Source of the DNA: Actinomadura litoris
Lineage (GTDB): Bacteria > Actinomycetota > Actinomycetes > Streptosporangiales > Streptosporangiaceae
Assembly: GCF_009733595.1 (NCBI RefSeq)
Contig: NZ_WOFH01000007.1
Coordinates: 248,001-312,000, forward strand
Length of the DNA: 64,000 bases
Reading direction: 5' to 3'
The notes beneath the pieces were generated by a model. The model was not told the DNA's origin and did not search any database. It saw nothing but the letters and a program-made list of their open reading frames with translations. This document shows, piece by piece, positions 6,417 through 17,190 of the stretch; within the stretch, counting starts at the first letter, position 1; each line of letters starts with the position of its first letter. Both the position numbers and the translations under genes were made by a program.

Positions 6417-8590
6417 GCGCCGCCGGCGGCCGTCCGCGCCTCTCCTCCCGGGGCCGGGTCGATCCGTATCGGCACTCCGTTCAGCCATGCCATCCCCGCC
6501 AGCCGTTCCAGGTCCGCGGGATCCGGCGAGGCGAGCAGGTTCACGTTCGCGCCACCGGCCGCGTTGGCCGTGCGCCACCCGCCCCGATGCCCCCATCCGT
6601 GCGGGACGGCGACCACTCCCGCCGCCATCTCCTCGGTGACCCGCGCGGGGATCTCGATCGACCCGTGCGGCGAGGAGATCCGGCAGAGCATCCCGTCCTG
6701 GACGCCGTACCGCGCGGCGTCCTGAGGGCTGATGCGGGCCGTATGCGCGCGTCCTCCTCGCATGAGCGTGGGCGCGTTGTGCATCCAGGAGTTGTGCGAG
6801 CGGATCTCGCGCAGGCCGATCAGCCGGAGGGGGTAGCCGTCGGGCGGCCCGGGGGCGGCCTTCAGCCGCGCCACCTCCTCGACGATCTCCGGCGGAGCGA
6901 GGTGCACCCGCTTGTCCTTGTGCAGGACGCGGCGCCGCAACGTCCCCGTCCGGTGGTGCTCCCGGAGCACGACCCCATGCGGGGCGCTCCTCAGCCCGCG
7001 CAGGCTCAGCCCGCCGCGCCGCAGCCCGTACCAGTCGCCGAGCGGCCCGGTGCGGAGCAGCATGTCCGCCAGGAAGCGGGGCGAGGGGCGGAGCCCGAAA
7101 CGGTGCGCGAGCCGCTGCGCGCGGAACGAGCCGACGCCGAGGCGCATCCGCCGGGCGAGCCCCTCGATGATCTCCCATTCCTGGCGGGCCTCGCCGCGCG
7201 GCGCGACGACCCGCTCCGTCCATGTCACATACGGGGTGAGGTGGTTCTGCAGGAACGGCAGGGGGAAGTCCTCGCGTTCCAGGAACGTGGTGGCGGGCAG
7301 GATGTAGTCGGCCTTGCGGCCGGTGTCGCTGACGTAGAGGTCGATGCAGACCAGCAGGTCCAGATCGTCCAGGGCGGCGTCGAGCGCGGCCGCGCCCGGG
7401 ACGCTCAGCAGCGGGTTGCCCGCCGAGACGAGCAGGGCCCGCAGCCGTCCGGGGCCCGGCGTGGTGATCTCCTCGGCCATCACCCCGGCGGGGAACGTGC
7501 CGAGCACGTCCGGATAGCCGCCCACCCGCGACCGGCTCCTCCCGTAGGAGGCGAGGCCCGACAGCCGCAGGATCTCCTCCGTCCGCAGCGGGGACGCGCC
7601 GAACACCGCGCCGCCCGGCCGGTCGAGGTTGCCCGTGACCAGCGTGACCGCGTCGATCAGGAACGCGGTGAGGGTGCCGTGGCGGCCGAGGCAGGTGCCC
7701 GTCCGACCGTAGACGACGGCGCTTCCGGCGGTGGCGAGGTCCCGCGCGAGGTCCCGGACGACGGTGGCCGGGACGCCGCTGCGTTCCGCCGTGTCCTCGG
7801 GCGGGAAGCCCTCCGCCAGCCTCCGCAGTTCGCCGACGCCCTGGGCCTGCCGGGAGCAGGACGCGGCGTCCTCCAACCTCTCGGCGAAGATGACATGCAG
7901 GAGCGACATCAGCAGCCACGCGTCGCCGTCCGGCAGGAGCGGGAGGTGCTCGTAGGCACGCGCGGTCTCAGTACGGCGCGGATCGGCGACCACCACGCGC
8001 CCGCCCCTCCGGACGATCGCCGACAGGTCGTCGCGTATGCGCGGCGCGGTGATGATGCTGCCGTGCGACACCAGCGGGTTCGCGCCCAGCATCAGCAGCA
8101 GTTCCGTGCGTTTGAGGTCGGGGATGGGCACCAGCACCGGCGCCCCGTACAGCAGCGCGCTCGCGGCGAACCGGTTGTTCACGTCCTGCGACCCGGCCGA
8201 GTACAGGTGCGGTGACCCCAGCGCGGACATGAACCCGTGCATCCACACCGGATGGCTGTAGGAGAACGTCGCCGGATTGCCGAAGTACCAGCCGATGGAC
8301 TTCCCGCCGTGCCTCGCGCGGAGGGCGTTCAACCTCCGCGCTATGTCGGTGAGCGCCTCGTCCCAGCCGACGCGCTCGAACCCGCCGTCCGCGCGCCGCC
8401 GCAGCGGATACAGGACGCGGTCGGGGTCGTTCTGCACCTCCGCCATGGCGATGCCCTTGGGACAGGCGAACCCTCGGGACAGCGGATGCGCCCCGTCCGG
8501 GCGGATCCGGGCGACCGCGCCGTCCTCGACGGTGACCTCCAGCCCGCACAGCGGCTCGCAGATCCGGCAGTAAGTGAACGCTTGCGCCAT
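6413..8590 (-). CDS. Molybdopterin-dependent oxidoreductase (DMSO reductase family)
   Basis: A 725-residue cytoplasmic Mo/W-bisMGD enzyme. The N-terminal [4Fe-4S] motif is C8-x2-C11-x3-C15-x27-C43. Then come domain II-III segments (SAGSQDVNNRFAAS near the expected metal-ligand region, VVVADPRRTETA, LLVSAGNPLLS, and YILPATTFLEREDF) and a C-terminal molydopterin dinucleotide-binding domain with MHNAPTLMRGG and VPHGWGHRGGW. No Tat signal is visible and there is no adjacent iron-sulfur or membrane subunit, so the electron partner is unknown. The metal ligand looks like Ser or Asp rather than Cys, but this needs alignment. It is monocistronic and convergent with the DUF5999 gene. Confidence 0.88.
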   Translation of the reverse strand: MAQAFTYCRICEPLCGLEVTVEDGAVARIRPDGAHPLSRGFACPKGIAMAEVQNDPDRVLYPLRRRADGGFERVGWDEALTDIARRLNALRARHGGKSIGWYFGNPATFSYSHPVWMHGFMSALGSPHLYSAGSQDVNNRFAASALLYGAPVLVPIPDLKRTELLLMLGANPLVSHGSIITAPRIRDDLSAIVRRGGRVVVADPRRTETARAYEHLPLLPDGDAWLLMSLLHVIFAERLEDAASCSRQAQGVGELRRLAEGFPPEDTAERSGVPATVVRDLARDLATAGSAVVYGRTGTCLGRHGTLTAFLIDAVTLVTGNLDRPGGAVFGASPLRTEEILRLSGLASYGRSRSRVGGYPDVLGTFPAGVMAEEITTPGPGRLRALLVSAGNPLLSVPGAAALDAALDDLDLLVCIDLYVSDTGRKADYILPATTFLEREDFPLPFLQNHLTPYVTWTERVVAPRGEARQEWEIIEGLARRMRLGVGSFRAQRLAHRFGLRPSPRFLADMLLRTGPLGDWYGLRRGGLSLRGLRSAPHGVVLREHHRTGTLRRRVLHKDKRVHLAPPEIVEEVARLKAAPGPPDGYPLRLIGLREIRSHNSWMHNAPTLMRGGRAHTARISPQDAARYGVQDGMLCRISSPHGSIEIPARVTEEMAAGVVAVPHGWGHRGGWRTANAAGGANVNLLASPDPADLERLAGMAWLNGVPIRIDPAPGGEARTAAGGA

Positions 8591-8809
8591 GGGGCCGATT
8601 ATGCCGTACCCGCGTGTCGTGGCCCCCAGGCGACGGGATCACGTTCAGCCTTGGAGAGGGCCACGGCGCCCGGGGGGCCGAGGGGCCGATCGACCCCGAC
8701 CGGGTCTGCATGTCGGGCTCCCCAACGGCAGATCACCCGGGTAGCGTTCAACTGTTTTGCTACTTACGCAAGAATCGTGTGGAACTCGACCGCGAAAGGA
8801 CGGGGTGGT

Positions 8810-9202
8810 GTGATCACAGTCCTGGTCCTCGTATCACTGGTCGCCCTGTTCGGCCTGTGCCTGCCCAACCTGTTCCGCCCGATGGCGCCCTCCGCGTCCG
8901 ACCCGTGCTCCGCGCCCGACCCGTACGGGATGCCCGACCCCTACCCGGCGTCCGAGCCGTACGTTTCGCCTGACCCCGGAAGCGTGTCCGATTCCGGCCC
9001 CGCGCCCGAACTCGTCCCCGGGCCCGTGTCCACCGACCTTCCCGCCGTCCATCCCGAGTCGATGACCGCCGAACTCGACCCCGGCGACGAGGAGTACCTC
9101 GCCTGCCTCGCCGACGAGCTGTGGCCCGACGACGAGTACCTCGCACCGGAGCCCTCCAACGACGGCGAGGAGGAGTCGGGCGGGAGCGACGCGCGCCTGT
9201 GA
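8810..9202 (+). CDS. Small membrane-anchored acidic protein sharing a motif with the 5572 protein
   Basis: A 130-residue protein with an N-terminal hydrophobic anchor (2-20), a Pro/Asp/Ser/Tyr-rich segment with PDPY-type repeats (31-70), and an acidic motif at 81-111 (HPES, LDPGDEEYLA, WP-x-DEYL). That motif matches the 5572-6069 protein nearly residue for residue. The C4HC3 finger is absent. GTG 8810 is chosen because AAAGGA lies about nine bases upstream and the frame then starts directly with the membrane segment. The 219-bp gap upstream includes an AT-rich stretch (about 8748-8780) suitable for a promoter. Function unknown. Confidence 0.65.
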   Translation: MITVLVLVSLVALFGLCLPNLFRPMAPSASDPCSAPDPYGMPDPYPASEPYVSPDPGSVSDSGPAPELVPGPVSTDLPAVHPESMTAELDPGDEEYLACLADELWPDDEYLAPEPSNDGEEESGGSDARL

Positions 9203-9376
9203 CCCGCCCGCGACTCGCCGTCCACCCCGCGTAAACCTCCGGTTCACGCGAGCCGTCCTAGGCACGTCGGGTGCTCCCCTCGACACGCACGGTTCGACAC
9301 GCACAGTCGGCCGCGGAACGGAGCCCCCGGCACGCCGGACGCAGGATCCGCTCCGCCTGGGACGCAGCGAGGAACG

Positions 9377-11303
<1,927 letters not shown>

Positions 11304-11332
<29 letters not shown>

Positions 11333-12089
11333 GGCCCGCCGCGCCGAGGAACTCCGTGACCGCCGAGGCCACCCCCGCGACGTCGTCGTCGTGGATCCAG
11401 TGGCCGCGGCCCGGGAACTCCACGTAGGACGTGCCGGGACGGCGCTCGGCCATCTCGCGGGCGAGCGCCGTCGGCAGCACGAAGCTCCCGGTGCCGTGCA
11501 TGAGGAGCGCCGGGCAGCGGACGGCGAGCCACTCCGTCCAGTACTCGCCCAGGAGCAGTTCCTCCGACCGGAACACGCCCTCGTGGTCGAACGGCAGCCC
11601 CCAGCCGTCGGGATACCGGATCGCGCCTTCGAGGAAGTAGGCCGGGTCGGGGATGCCCTCGCCGATGACGGCGGCGCCGAGGTCCATGAGGGTGGCGGTC
11701 CGCCGCGTCCAGGGCCGGGTGTCCAGGACGGGGGGCTCCACCACGACGGGCGCGTCCTCCAGCACCAGGGCCCGCACCAAATCGGGATGCCTGGCGGCGA
11801 GGTGGAAGGCGACCACACCGCCCATGGAGTGGCCGTAGAGGACGACGGGCGCCATGTCCCGGTCGCGGACGAACGCGGCGAGGTCGGCGACGTAGGCGTC
11901 GACGCCGTAGTCGTCGCGGTGTGCCGCGTGGCCGTGGCCGCGCTGGTCGACGGCGGTGACCCGCACGCGCCCGGCGAGCGCGTGGGCGAGGGACGCGAAC
12001 GTGCGAGAGCTGCCGAAGTGGCCGTGCACCGCGAGCATCTCGACGCCGTCCCCGCCGAAGTCGGTGAACGGGGTGGGATTGCGGGACAC
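11304..12089 (-). CDS. Alpha/beta-hydrolase
   Basis: A 261-residue alpha/beta-hydrolase fold enzyme. The oxyanion loop HGHFGSS, the nucleophile elbow GHSMGG (Ser near residue 93) and a C-terminal catalytic His in GRGHWIH are present. In the strand where the catalytic acid usually sits the sequence reads LMHGTGSFVLP, with Gly where Asp is common, so the acid may come from elsewhere. The substrate cannot be inferred. An imperfect palindrome GGGTGACGGCCGTTCACCC at 12107-12125 lies 18 bp upstream of the start and may be an operator. Confidence 0.85.
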
Positions 12090-12346
12090 GCGGCCTCCTC
12101 TATCCGGGGTGACGGCCGTTCACCCTAGCCGGGCGCCCCCATTAGGGTCAGCCCGTTTTCGGCCGCGTGCGGCGGCACGCGGAACTGGCGCCGAAGCACC
12201 GGCGCCGTGGGGCGCGGAGTCGTAGCATCCAGGGTGGAGCGGCGGCGTCCGGACGAAGCCGAACGGGACGGATCACGGCGGAAAACTGTTCCCGGCTAGC
12301 GTCCGCGGAGACCGTCCTCCGGCGACACCGCGCGCAGAGAGCAGAC

Positions 12347-13237
12347 ATGGGCACAGCCGCAGCCGAGCACGCCGACCGTGGCCACCCCGAGCCCCCGGAG
12401 GCCGGGCCGACGGTGCCCCGCATGGTGCTCGGCGCGCAGCTGCGGCGGCTGCGCGAGGCCGACGGCTACAGCCTGGAGGAGGCGAGCGCGGCCGTCAGCC
12501 GGCCCGAGGAGTGGATCAGCGGCCTGGAGCTCGGGCGGATCCGGCTCAAGCTCCGCGAGGTCGCCGACCTGTGCGCCGCCTACGGCGTCACCGACCGCGC
12601 CGCGTGCGCGACGCTGCTCGGGCTCGCCCGCCAGGCGAACGTGCCGGGCTGGTGGGCGGCCTACCAGGACGTGATCCCGCCGTGGCAGGAGCCCTACATC
12701 GGCCTGGAGCAGTCCGCCAGCGTGATCCGGATGTATGAGACGCAGACCGTCCCGGAGCTCCTCCAGACCCCCGCCTACGCGCGGGCCCTGCTGGCCGGGC
12801 GGCGGCCCCCGGCGGCGACCGAGCGGCTCGTCCGGCTGCGGACGCGGCGCCAGGCGATCCTGCACCGCTCCCGGCCCGCGCGGCTCTGGGTCGTGATCGA
12901 CGAGGCGGCGCTCCGCCGCACGTTCGGTGGCGGTCCTGTGGCCTTCGCGCAACTGGAACATCTCCTCGACGTCTGCGACCTGCCGCACGTGACGATCCAG
13001 GTGGTGCCGCTCGAACTCGCGTCCCCGCCCGTGCCGGGCGGGTCGTTCACGCTGCTGCGGCCGCCCGAGCCGGAACTGCCCGACGTCGTGTACCTGGAGC
13101 GGCTCAACGGCGCGGTCTACCCGGCGGAGGAGGACGCGGTGATCTCCTACTGGCACGTCATGAACTGGCTCGTGGTGAAGGCGGCGCCCGCGCGGGCCAC
13201 ACCGTCGATCCTGCTGGGCCTGCTCCGCGACCTGTGA
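12347..13237 (+). CDS. XRE-family regulator with DUF5753 domain
   Basis: A 296-residue regulator typical of streptomycete-like actinobacteria. It has an N-terminal Cro/C1-type HTH (about 28-85: LGAQLRRLREADGYSLEEASAAV ... WISGLELGR) and a C-terminal DUF5753 ligand-sensing domain (about 115-290: QTVPELLQTPAYARALL, VIDEAALRR, VTIQVVPL, and VVYLER near the end). These genes commonly pair with a small DUF397 protein, but none is present here. ATG 12347 is chosen because the HTH then begins at the usual distance; the frame stays open upstream in sequence without protein-like composition. Confidence 0.88.
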   Translation: MGTAAAEHADRGHPEPPEAGPTVPRMVLGAQLRRLREADGYSLEEASAAVSRPEEWISGLELGRIRLKLREVADLCAAYGVTDRAACATLLGLARQANVPGWWAAYQDVIPPWQEPYIGLEQSASVIRMYETQTVPELLQTPAYARALLAGRRPPAATERLVRLRTRRQAILHRSRPARLWVVIDEAALRRTFGGGPVAFAQLEHLLDVCDLPHVTIQVVPLELASPPVPGGSFTLLRPPEPELPDVVYLERLNGAVYPAEEDAVISYWHVMNWLVVKAAPARATPSILLGLLRDL

Positions 13238-13264
13238 TGCTCACTCCGCGACCTGTAATGCTTA
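13223..13264 (+). repeat. 21-bp tandem duplication across the stop codon of the DUF5753 gene
   Basis: Two adjacent 21-bp units (13223-13243 and 13244-13264) differ at two positions. The first unit contains the last codons and TGA stop of the DUF5753 gene; the second repeats them with TAA. It is a short replication-slippage duplication that leaves the protein intact. Confidence 0.8.
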
Positions 13265-13390
13265 CAATGCCCAACAAAGCACTGATGTGGACCGCGGTTC
13301 GGGATCACGGCCTACGGTGTCCGCCCTTCAGAACGAGACAGGACGGCTCTGCGGACCGCCCCTCCCCGTTCGCCCGGTCCGGCTGGCAGC

Positions 13391-14257
13391 ATGACTGACG
13401 GAGACCAGAGGTCCGGACCCACGGACGACGAGGGCGACCCAGACATGAGCGACACCGGTTCACGGCCCGCGGGGCCGGACGACTTCATCGCCGAGCTCAA
13501 CGCGTTCTACGAATCCTGCAACCGGCCTCCCTACCGCAAGCTCGCGGAGATCTCCGAGCACCTGGGCGAGCTGTACGGGCGGCGCGGACTGCCCGTCCTG
13601 TCGGCGACCGCCGTGTTCGAGGTCCTCGCGGGCCGCCGCAAACGCGCGCCGACCTCCGCCTGGGTGGCCAGCTTCATCCTGTGCTGCCAGCGGCGGGCCT
13701 GGGAGACGGGCGTCCGCTCGTCCGACCCCGGCATCGGCACGCTCCCGCACTGGCAGTCGCGGCTCCGAGCCGCGCAGGGTGCCCCGCCCGAACGCGCGGC
13801 CCCGGCGGCCGAGGGCTCCGCGCCCGCGCCGCGGACGGCCCCCGAGGCGCGCTCCCCCGTCCCGCTCCGGCTGACGGCGCCGCAGCGGGTGACGATCGCC
13901 GACTACAAGGAGCACGGCCGCGAGCTGCTCGACCGGGCGCAGGAGGGCGACGCCGACGCCGTCTACCGGATCGCGGTGCTGCTCGGCACCGACCCCACCC
14001 GCGGCGCCGAGGCGGTCGCGCTGCTGATCGACGCGGCGGCGGGCGGCCATCCGCAGGCGCTCGACCTACTGGACGCCAGCCCGAACGGGCTCGACCCGCG
14101 CCAGGCGGCCGAGCACGCCCACCGGCTGGGCGAGTCGGCGCCGACGCGGGACGCGGCGCTCGCCTACTACCAGGCGGCGGTCGGCGGCGGCCGGTTCGAG
14201 ACCGCCTTCAAGATCACCGAGATCCTCCAGGAGGCGGGCGACGGCCCCCGGCGCTGA
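13391..14257 (+). CDS. Hypothetical protein with SEL1/TPR-like C-terminal repeats
   Basis: A 288-residue protein if started at ATG 13391. ATG 13445 (MSDTGSRP) has a better ribosome site (GAGGG ten bases upstream) and may be the real start. Residues about 30-110 form a helical domain (FIAELNAFYESCN, LAEISEHLGELYGRRG, SAWVASFILCCQRR) that recurs in actinobacterial regulators next to XRE genes. A Pro/Ala linker follows, then SEL1/TPR-like repeats (ADAVYRIAVLLG, GAEAVALLIDAAAGGHPQALDLL, AALAYYQAAVGGGRFETAFK). It probably mediates protein-protein contacts. It sits 153 bp after the DUF5753 regulator, so a functional link is possible. Confidence 0.7.
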   Translation: MTDGDQRSGPTDDEGDPDMSDTGSRPAGPDDFIAELNAFYESCNRPPYRKLAEISEHLGELYGRRGLPVLSATAVFEVLAGRRKRAPTSAWVASFILCCQRRAWETGVRSSDPGIGTLPHWQSRLRAAQGAPPERAAPAAEGSAPAPRTAPEARSPVPLRLTAPQRVTIADYKEHGRELLDRAQEGDADAVYRIAVLLGTDPTRGAEAVALLIDAAAGGHPQALDLLDASPNGLDPRQAAEHAHRLGESAPTRDAALAYYQAAVGGGRFETAFKITEILQEAGDGPRR

Positions 14258-14286
14258 GGGCCGCCCGGCAGCGGGCGAGCGCAGGG

Positions 14287-15084
14287 TCAGGGCTTGCGGC
14301 CCATGCCGCAGAACGCGTCGACCTCCTCGGGCGGCTCGCCGACGGTCACCTCGGGCCGCCAGCGCGTCACCGAGACCACCCCGGGCTCCAGCAGTTCGAG
14401 GCCGTCGAAGAAGCGGCGGATCCGCTCGGGCGAGCGCAGCACGAGCCCCGCGTTGCCCTCCGCGTTCCACAGCTCCACGATCCGGTCGGACGCGGCGCCG
14501 TGGATGACGTTCGTCCCGTCGTACATGGCGAAGTGGCTGCCGGACGGGAGCGCCGCCAGCAGCCGCCGGACGATCGACTGGGCCTCGTCGTCGTCGGTGA
14601 TGAACTCCAGGATGCCCATCAGCGTGAGCCCGATCGGCCGCGTGAAGTCCAGCGTCGCGGCGGCGCCCGACAGGATCAGCTCGGGCTCGCGCAGGTCGGC
14701 GTCGATGTAGGCGGTCGCGCCCTCGGGCGTGCTGGTCAGCAGCGCCTGCGCGTGCGCGAGGACGAGCGGGTCGTTGTCGACGTAGACGATCCGCGACTCG
14801 GGCGCCGCCCGCTGCGCGACCTCGTGGGTGTTGTCGACCGTGGGCAGTCCCGTGCCGATGTCGATGAACTGGCGGATCCCGACCTCGCGGGCCATGTGCC
14901 AGACCGCCCGGTTGAGGAACAGCCGGGACGCGCGGGCCAGGCGCGCCACGTCCGGGAGCAGTTCGAGGATCTGGTCGCCGACCTCGCGGTCCACGGGGTA
15001 GTTGTCCTTGCCGCCCAGCCAGTAGTTCCAGATCCGCGCCACATGCGAGACGCTGGTGTCGATCTCTGGCCCGTGGTCGCTCAT
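14287..15084 (-). CDS. DUF574-type SAM-dependent methyltransferase (Methyltransf_19)
   Basis: A 265-residue Rossmann-fold methyltransferase of the large actinobacterial DUF574 family. Signatures are the N-terminal VARIWNYWLGGKDNYPVDRE, the SAM motif IDIGTGLPT, the acidic YVDNDPLVLAHA, and ILEFITDDD further on. Streptomycete and actinomadura genomes carry many copies; substrates are mostly unknown. ATG 15084 is preceded by AAGGGA at good spacing. The frame stays open upstream, but that part encodes a decayed transporter piece (see 15172-15336), not an N-terminal extension. Confidence 0.9.
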   Translation of the reverse strand: MSDHGPEIDTSVSHVARIWNYWLGGKDNYPVDREVGDQILELLPDVARLARASRLFLNRAVWHMAREVGIRQFIDIGTGLPTVDNTHEVAQRAAPESRIVYVDNDPLVLAHAQALLTSTPEGATAYIDADLREPELILSGAAATLDFTRPIGLTLMGILEFITDDDEAQSIVRRLLAALPSGSHFAMYDGTNVIHGAASDRIVELWNAEGNAGLVLRSPERIRRFFDGLELLEPGVVSVTRWRPEVTVGEPPEEVDAFCGMGRKP

Positions 15085-15574
15085 GCGCGCTCCCTTGTCC
15101 GCCGAGGCTCCCCCATCCTGACCCGGAAGCGGCCATGGCGACAGGAGTTTCGGGTCCTGTCGCCGCAGTCGGTCAACCTCCATGAACTGCCGGAGCATCA
15201 GCGCCGCCACCACCGCCGCGATCGGGACGTTGATCCAGAACACCCGGCGCCGGCCCGCGGCATCGACCGCCGCGCCGCCGAGCAGCGGACCGGCCGCCCC
15301 CGCCACGCCGCTCATGCTCGACCAGGCGCCGACCGATCGGCCCGATCTGGGTGACCGCGCGCGCGAACCCCCGCGTTCGCGCCCTCGCCGACACCGCCGC
15401 GGACCTCGCGGCAGAATCCGGCCGCCCGGATTCGCGAGGCGGACGGCTCGGGGCGACGGCCGCCGGAATTCGTCTCCCGGTCGGGGAGCGCCGCAGCCGA
15501 GATCCCCTGTCGGCAATCGCCTGCCCGCCCCGAACCTGTCACCGGCCGATCGCTTCCCCTCGCAGGGCGCGCGG
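15085..15574. other. Intergenic region with one gene remnant
   Basis: A 490-bp gap between the methyltransferase and acyl-CoA dehydrogenase genes (both minus). About 165 bp of it is a recognisable MFS fragment, listed separately. The remaining sequence (about 15340-15570) has mixed, non-coding-like composition, and I see no gene or convincing promoter there. Confidence 0.5.
15172..15336 (-). pseudogene. Remnant of a DHA2-type MFS transporter
   Basis: About 55 codons on the minus strand read VGAWSSMSGVAGAAGPLLGG and then RVFWINVPIAAVVAALMLRQ. This is the hallmark TM5-TM6 region of EmrB/QacA-type exporters (compare WAATSGAALAAGPLAGG and IFLINVPVA in the intact transporter at 22051-23427). Both sides lack any further transporter sequence in this frame, so it is an internal fragment of a deleted gene. 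It is in frame with the methyltransferase start downstream by chance. Confidence 0.8.
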
Positions 15575-16741
15575 TTACTTGAGGAGCTGGCGCGCGATGA
15601 CCATTCGCTGGATCTGGTTGGTCCCCTCGTAGATCTGCGTGATCTTCGCGTCGCGCATCATCCGCTCGACCGGGAACTCCCGCGTGTATCCGTAGCCGCC
15701 GAGCAACTGCACCGCGTCGGTCGTCACGTCCATCGCGACGTCCGAGGCCAGTGCCTTGCACGCCGACGACACCAGCGTGAGGTCGGGAATGCGCTCTCCC
15801 CGCATGGCGCGCTCGGATTTCACCGCCGCGTGATAGGTCAGCTGGCGCGCGCCCTCCAGCCGCATGGCCATGTCCGCCAGCATGAACTGCACGCCCTGGA
15901 AGTCGGATACCGGCTTGCCGAACTGGCGGCGTTCCTTGACATATCCGATCGCGAAGTCCAGCGCGCCCTGAGCGATTCCGAGCGCCTGCGCGGCGATCGT
16001 CACGCGCGTGTGGTCAAGGGTGGCCAGCGCCGTTTTGAAACCCGTGCCCTCGGCGCCGATCCGCCGCCATTCGGGAACGCGCACGCGCTCAAGGATCACC
16101 TGCCGCGTCGGCGACCCCTTGATGCCGAGCTTGCGCTCCTTCGGGCCGAACGAGACGCCCTCGTCGTCGCGGTCGACGACGAATGCGGAAATGCCCCGGG
16201 CGCCCGCGCCGGGGTCCGTCACCGCCATCACGGTGTAGAAGCGCGACTCCCCCGCGTTCGTGATCCAGGTCTTCACGCCGTCGAGCACATAGGCGTCGCC
16301 GTCGCGCACCGCGCGCGTGCGCATTCCCGCCGCGTCCGACCCGGCCTCCGCCTCCGACAGCGCGTAGGAGAACATCGCCTCGCCCGCCGCGAGCGAGGGC
16401 AGGCACCACCGCTTCAGCTCCTCCGAGCCCGCCAGCAGCACCGGGACCGACCCCAGCTTGTTCACGGCCGGGATCAGCGACGAGGACGCGCAGACGCGCG
16501 CCACCTCCTCGATCACCAGCACCGCCGACAGCGCGTCCGCGCCCGCGCCGCCGTAGGGCTCGGGCACGTGGACGGCGTGCATCCCGTTGTCGACCAGCGC
16601 GTCGAGCGCCTCCCTCGGGAACCGCGACTCCTCGTCCACGTCGGCCGCGAACGGCGCGATCTTGGCCTCGGCCAGCTCCCGGACCGTCGCCCGCAGCAGC
16701 TCCTGCTCCTCCGACAGCGCGTACGTGGGAAGGTCGCTCAT
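15575..16741 (-). CDS. Acyl-CoA dehydrogenase
   Basis: A 388-residue FAD-dependent acyl-CoA dehydrogenase, the usual length. Visible are the FAD/substrate motif MFSYALSEAEAGSDAAGMRT, the TKI-like KTWITNAG strand, RRQFGKPVSDFQGVQF, and near the end QLLGGYGYTREFPVERMMRD followed by IYEGTNQIQR, whose Glu is the catalytic base in short/medium-chain enzymes. It oxidises an acyl-CoA to the enoyl-CoA and passes electrons to ETF. ATG 16741 has GAGGAA upstream. It stands alone. An AT-rich palindrome-like stretch (about 16781-16812, with TTTGACGGC and GCCAAAG) lies 40 bp upstream and may be an operator. Confidence 0.95.
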   Translation of the reverse strand: MSDLPTYALSEEQELLRATVRELAEAKIAPFAADVDEESRFPREALDALVDNGMHAVHVPEPYGGAGADALSAVLVIEEVARVCASSSLIPAVNKLGSVPVLLAGSEELKRWCLPSLAAGEAMFSYALSEAEAGSDAAGMRTRAVRDGDAYVLDGVKTWITNAGESRFYTVMAVTDPGAGARGISAFVVDRDDEGVSFGPKERKLGIKGSPTRQVILERVRVPEWRRIGAEGTGFKTALATLDHTRVTIAAQALGIAQGALDFAIGYVKERRQFGKPVSDFQGVQFMLADMAMRLEGARQLTYHAAVKSERAMRGERIPDLTLVSSACKALASDVAMDVTTDAVQLLGGYGYTREFPVERMMRDAKITQIYEGTNQIQRMVIARQLLK

Positions 16742-16884
16742 CGTTCCTCCGCGTGGCCGTACGATCACCGGCCGCGTTACTTTGACGGCAAATATTTGGA
16801 CGCCAAAGTATGCGGAGCGGCGGCACCCCGTCAAGACCGCCGCCGCCCCGCCGCCGGGACCCGGCACGCCACCGGGCCCCGCCG

Positions 16885-16955
16885 CTGCCGGGGCAGGATT
16901 CGAACCCGCATGACGTGATCCAGAATCACGCATCCTGCCCTTGGATGACCCGGCA
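16885..16955 (-). tRNA. tRNA-Gln (anticodon CTG)
   Basis: Folds as a complete cloverleaf on the minus strand. It has a 7-bp acceptor stem TGCCGGG/CCCGGCA, a D-arm ATCC-7-GGAT, an anticodon stem CGTGA/TCACG with loop TTCTGGA (anticodon CTG), and a T-arm around TTCGAAT. Discriminator G fits glutamine. The CCA end is not encoded. Confidence 0.92.
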
Positions 16956-16960
16956 TGGCG

Positions 16961-17032
16961 TGCCGCCCAGAGGAGTCGAACCTCTATAACCGGGGTAAGA
17001 GCCCGGTGTCCTCCCGGTTGAACGAGAGCGGC
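16961..17032 (-). tRNA. tRNA-Lys (anticodon CTT)
   Basis: A complete cloverleaf five bases from tRNA-Gln. The acceptor stem is GCCGCTC/GGGCGGC with one T-G pair, the D-stem GTTC/GGAC, the anticodon stem CCGGG/CCCGG with loop CTCTTAC (anticodon CTT), and the T-stem AGAGG/CCTCT. Discriminator A fits lysine. The CCA end is not encoded. Confidence 0.92.
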
Positions 17033-17118
17033 GTCGTGCCCCGGCGGACGGTGGCGTCCGTTCCGCCTGGGCACAGGCGGACCAGCCGGGGGTCGTTACT
17101 CCCGCCGGTCCAGTCCAG

Positions 17119-17190
17119 AGCCGCACCCGGGAATCGAACCCGGTACTCCTGGTTGGAAGCCAGGTGCCTCACCATTTCGGCTTGTGCGAC
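17119..17190 (-). tRNA. tRNA-Gly (anticodon TCC), atypical core
   Basis: The acceptor stem is GTCGCAC/GTGCGGC with one T-G pair, the anticodon stem CCTGG/CCAGG with loop CTTCCAA (anticodon TCC), and the T-arm CGGG-TTCGATT-CCCG. Discriminator T fits glycine. Position 8 is A instead of the near-universal T, and the D-stem has only three good pairs (GCC/GGC), so the core is unusual. It is the first tRNA of a minus-strand Gly-Lys-Gln series. An open reading frame from upstream runs 22 bp into its 5' end. Confidence 0.82.

Noticed and set aside
15085-15516. N-terminal extension of the DUF574 methyltransferase
   Set aside because: The in-frame upstream sequence is an MFS fragment; ATG 15084 with AAGGGA gives the standard family N-terminus.
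16885-17190. Integrative element at the tRNA cluster
   Set aside because: No integrase, no duplicated tRNA 3' end and no att-like repeat was seen on either side.
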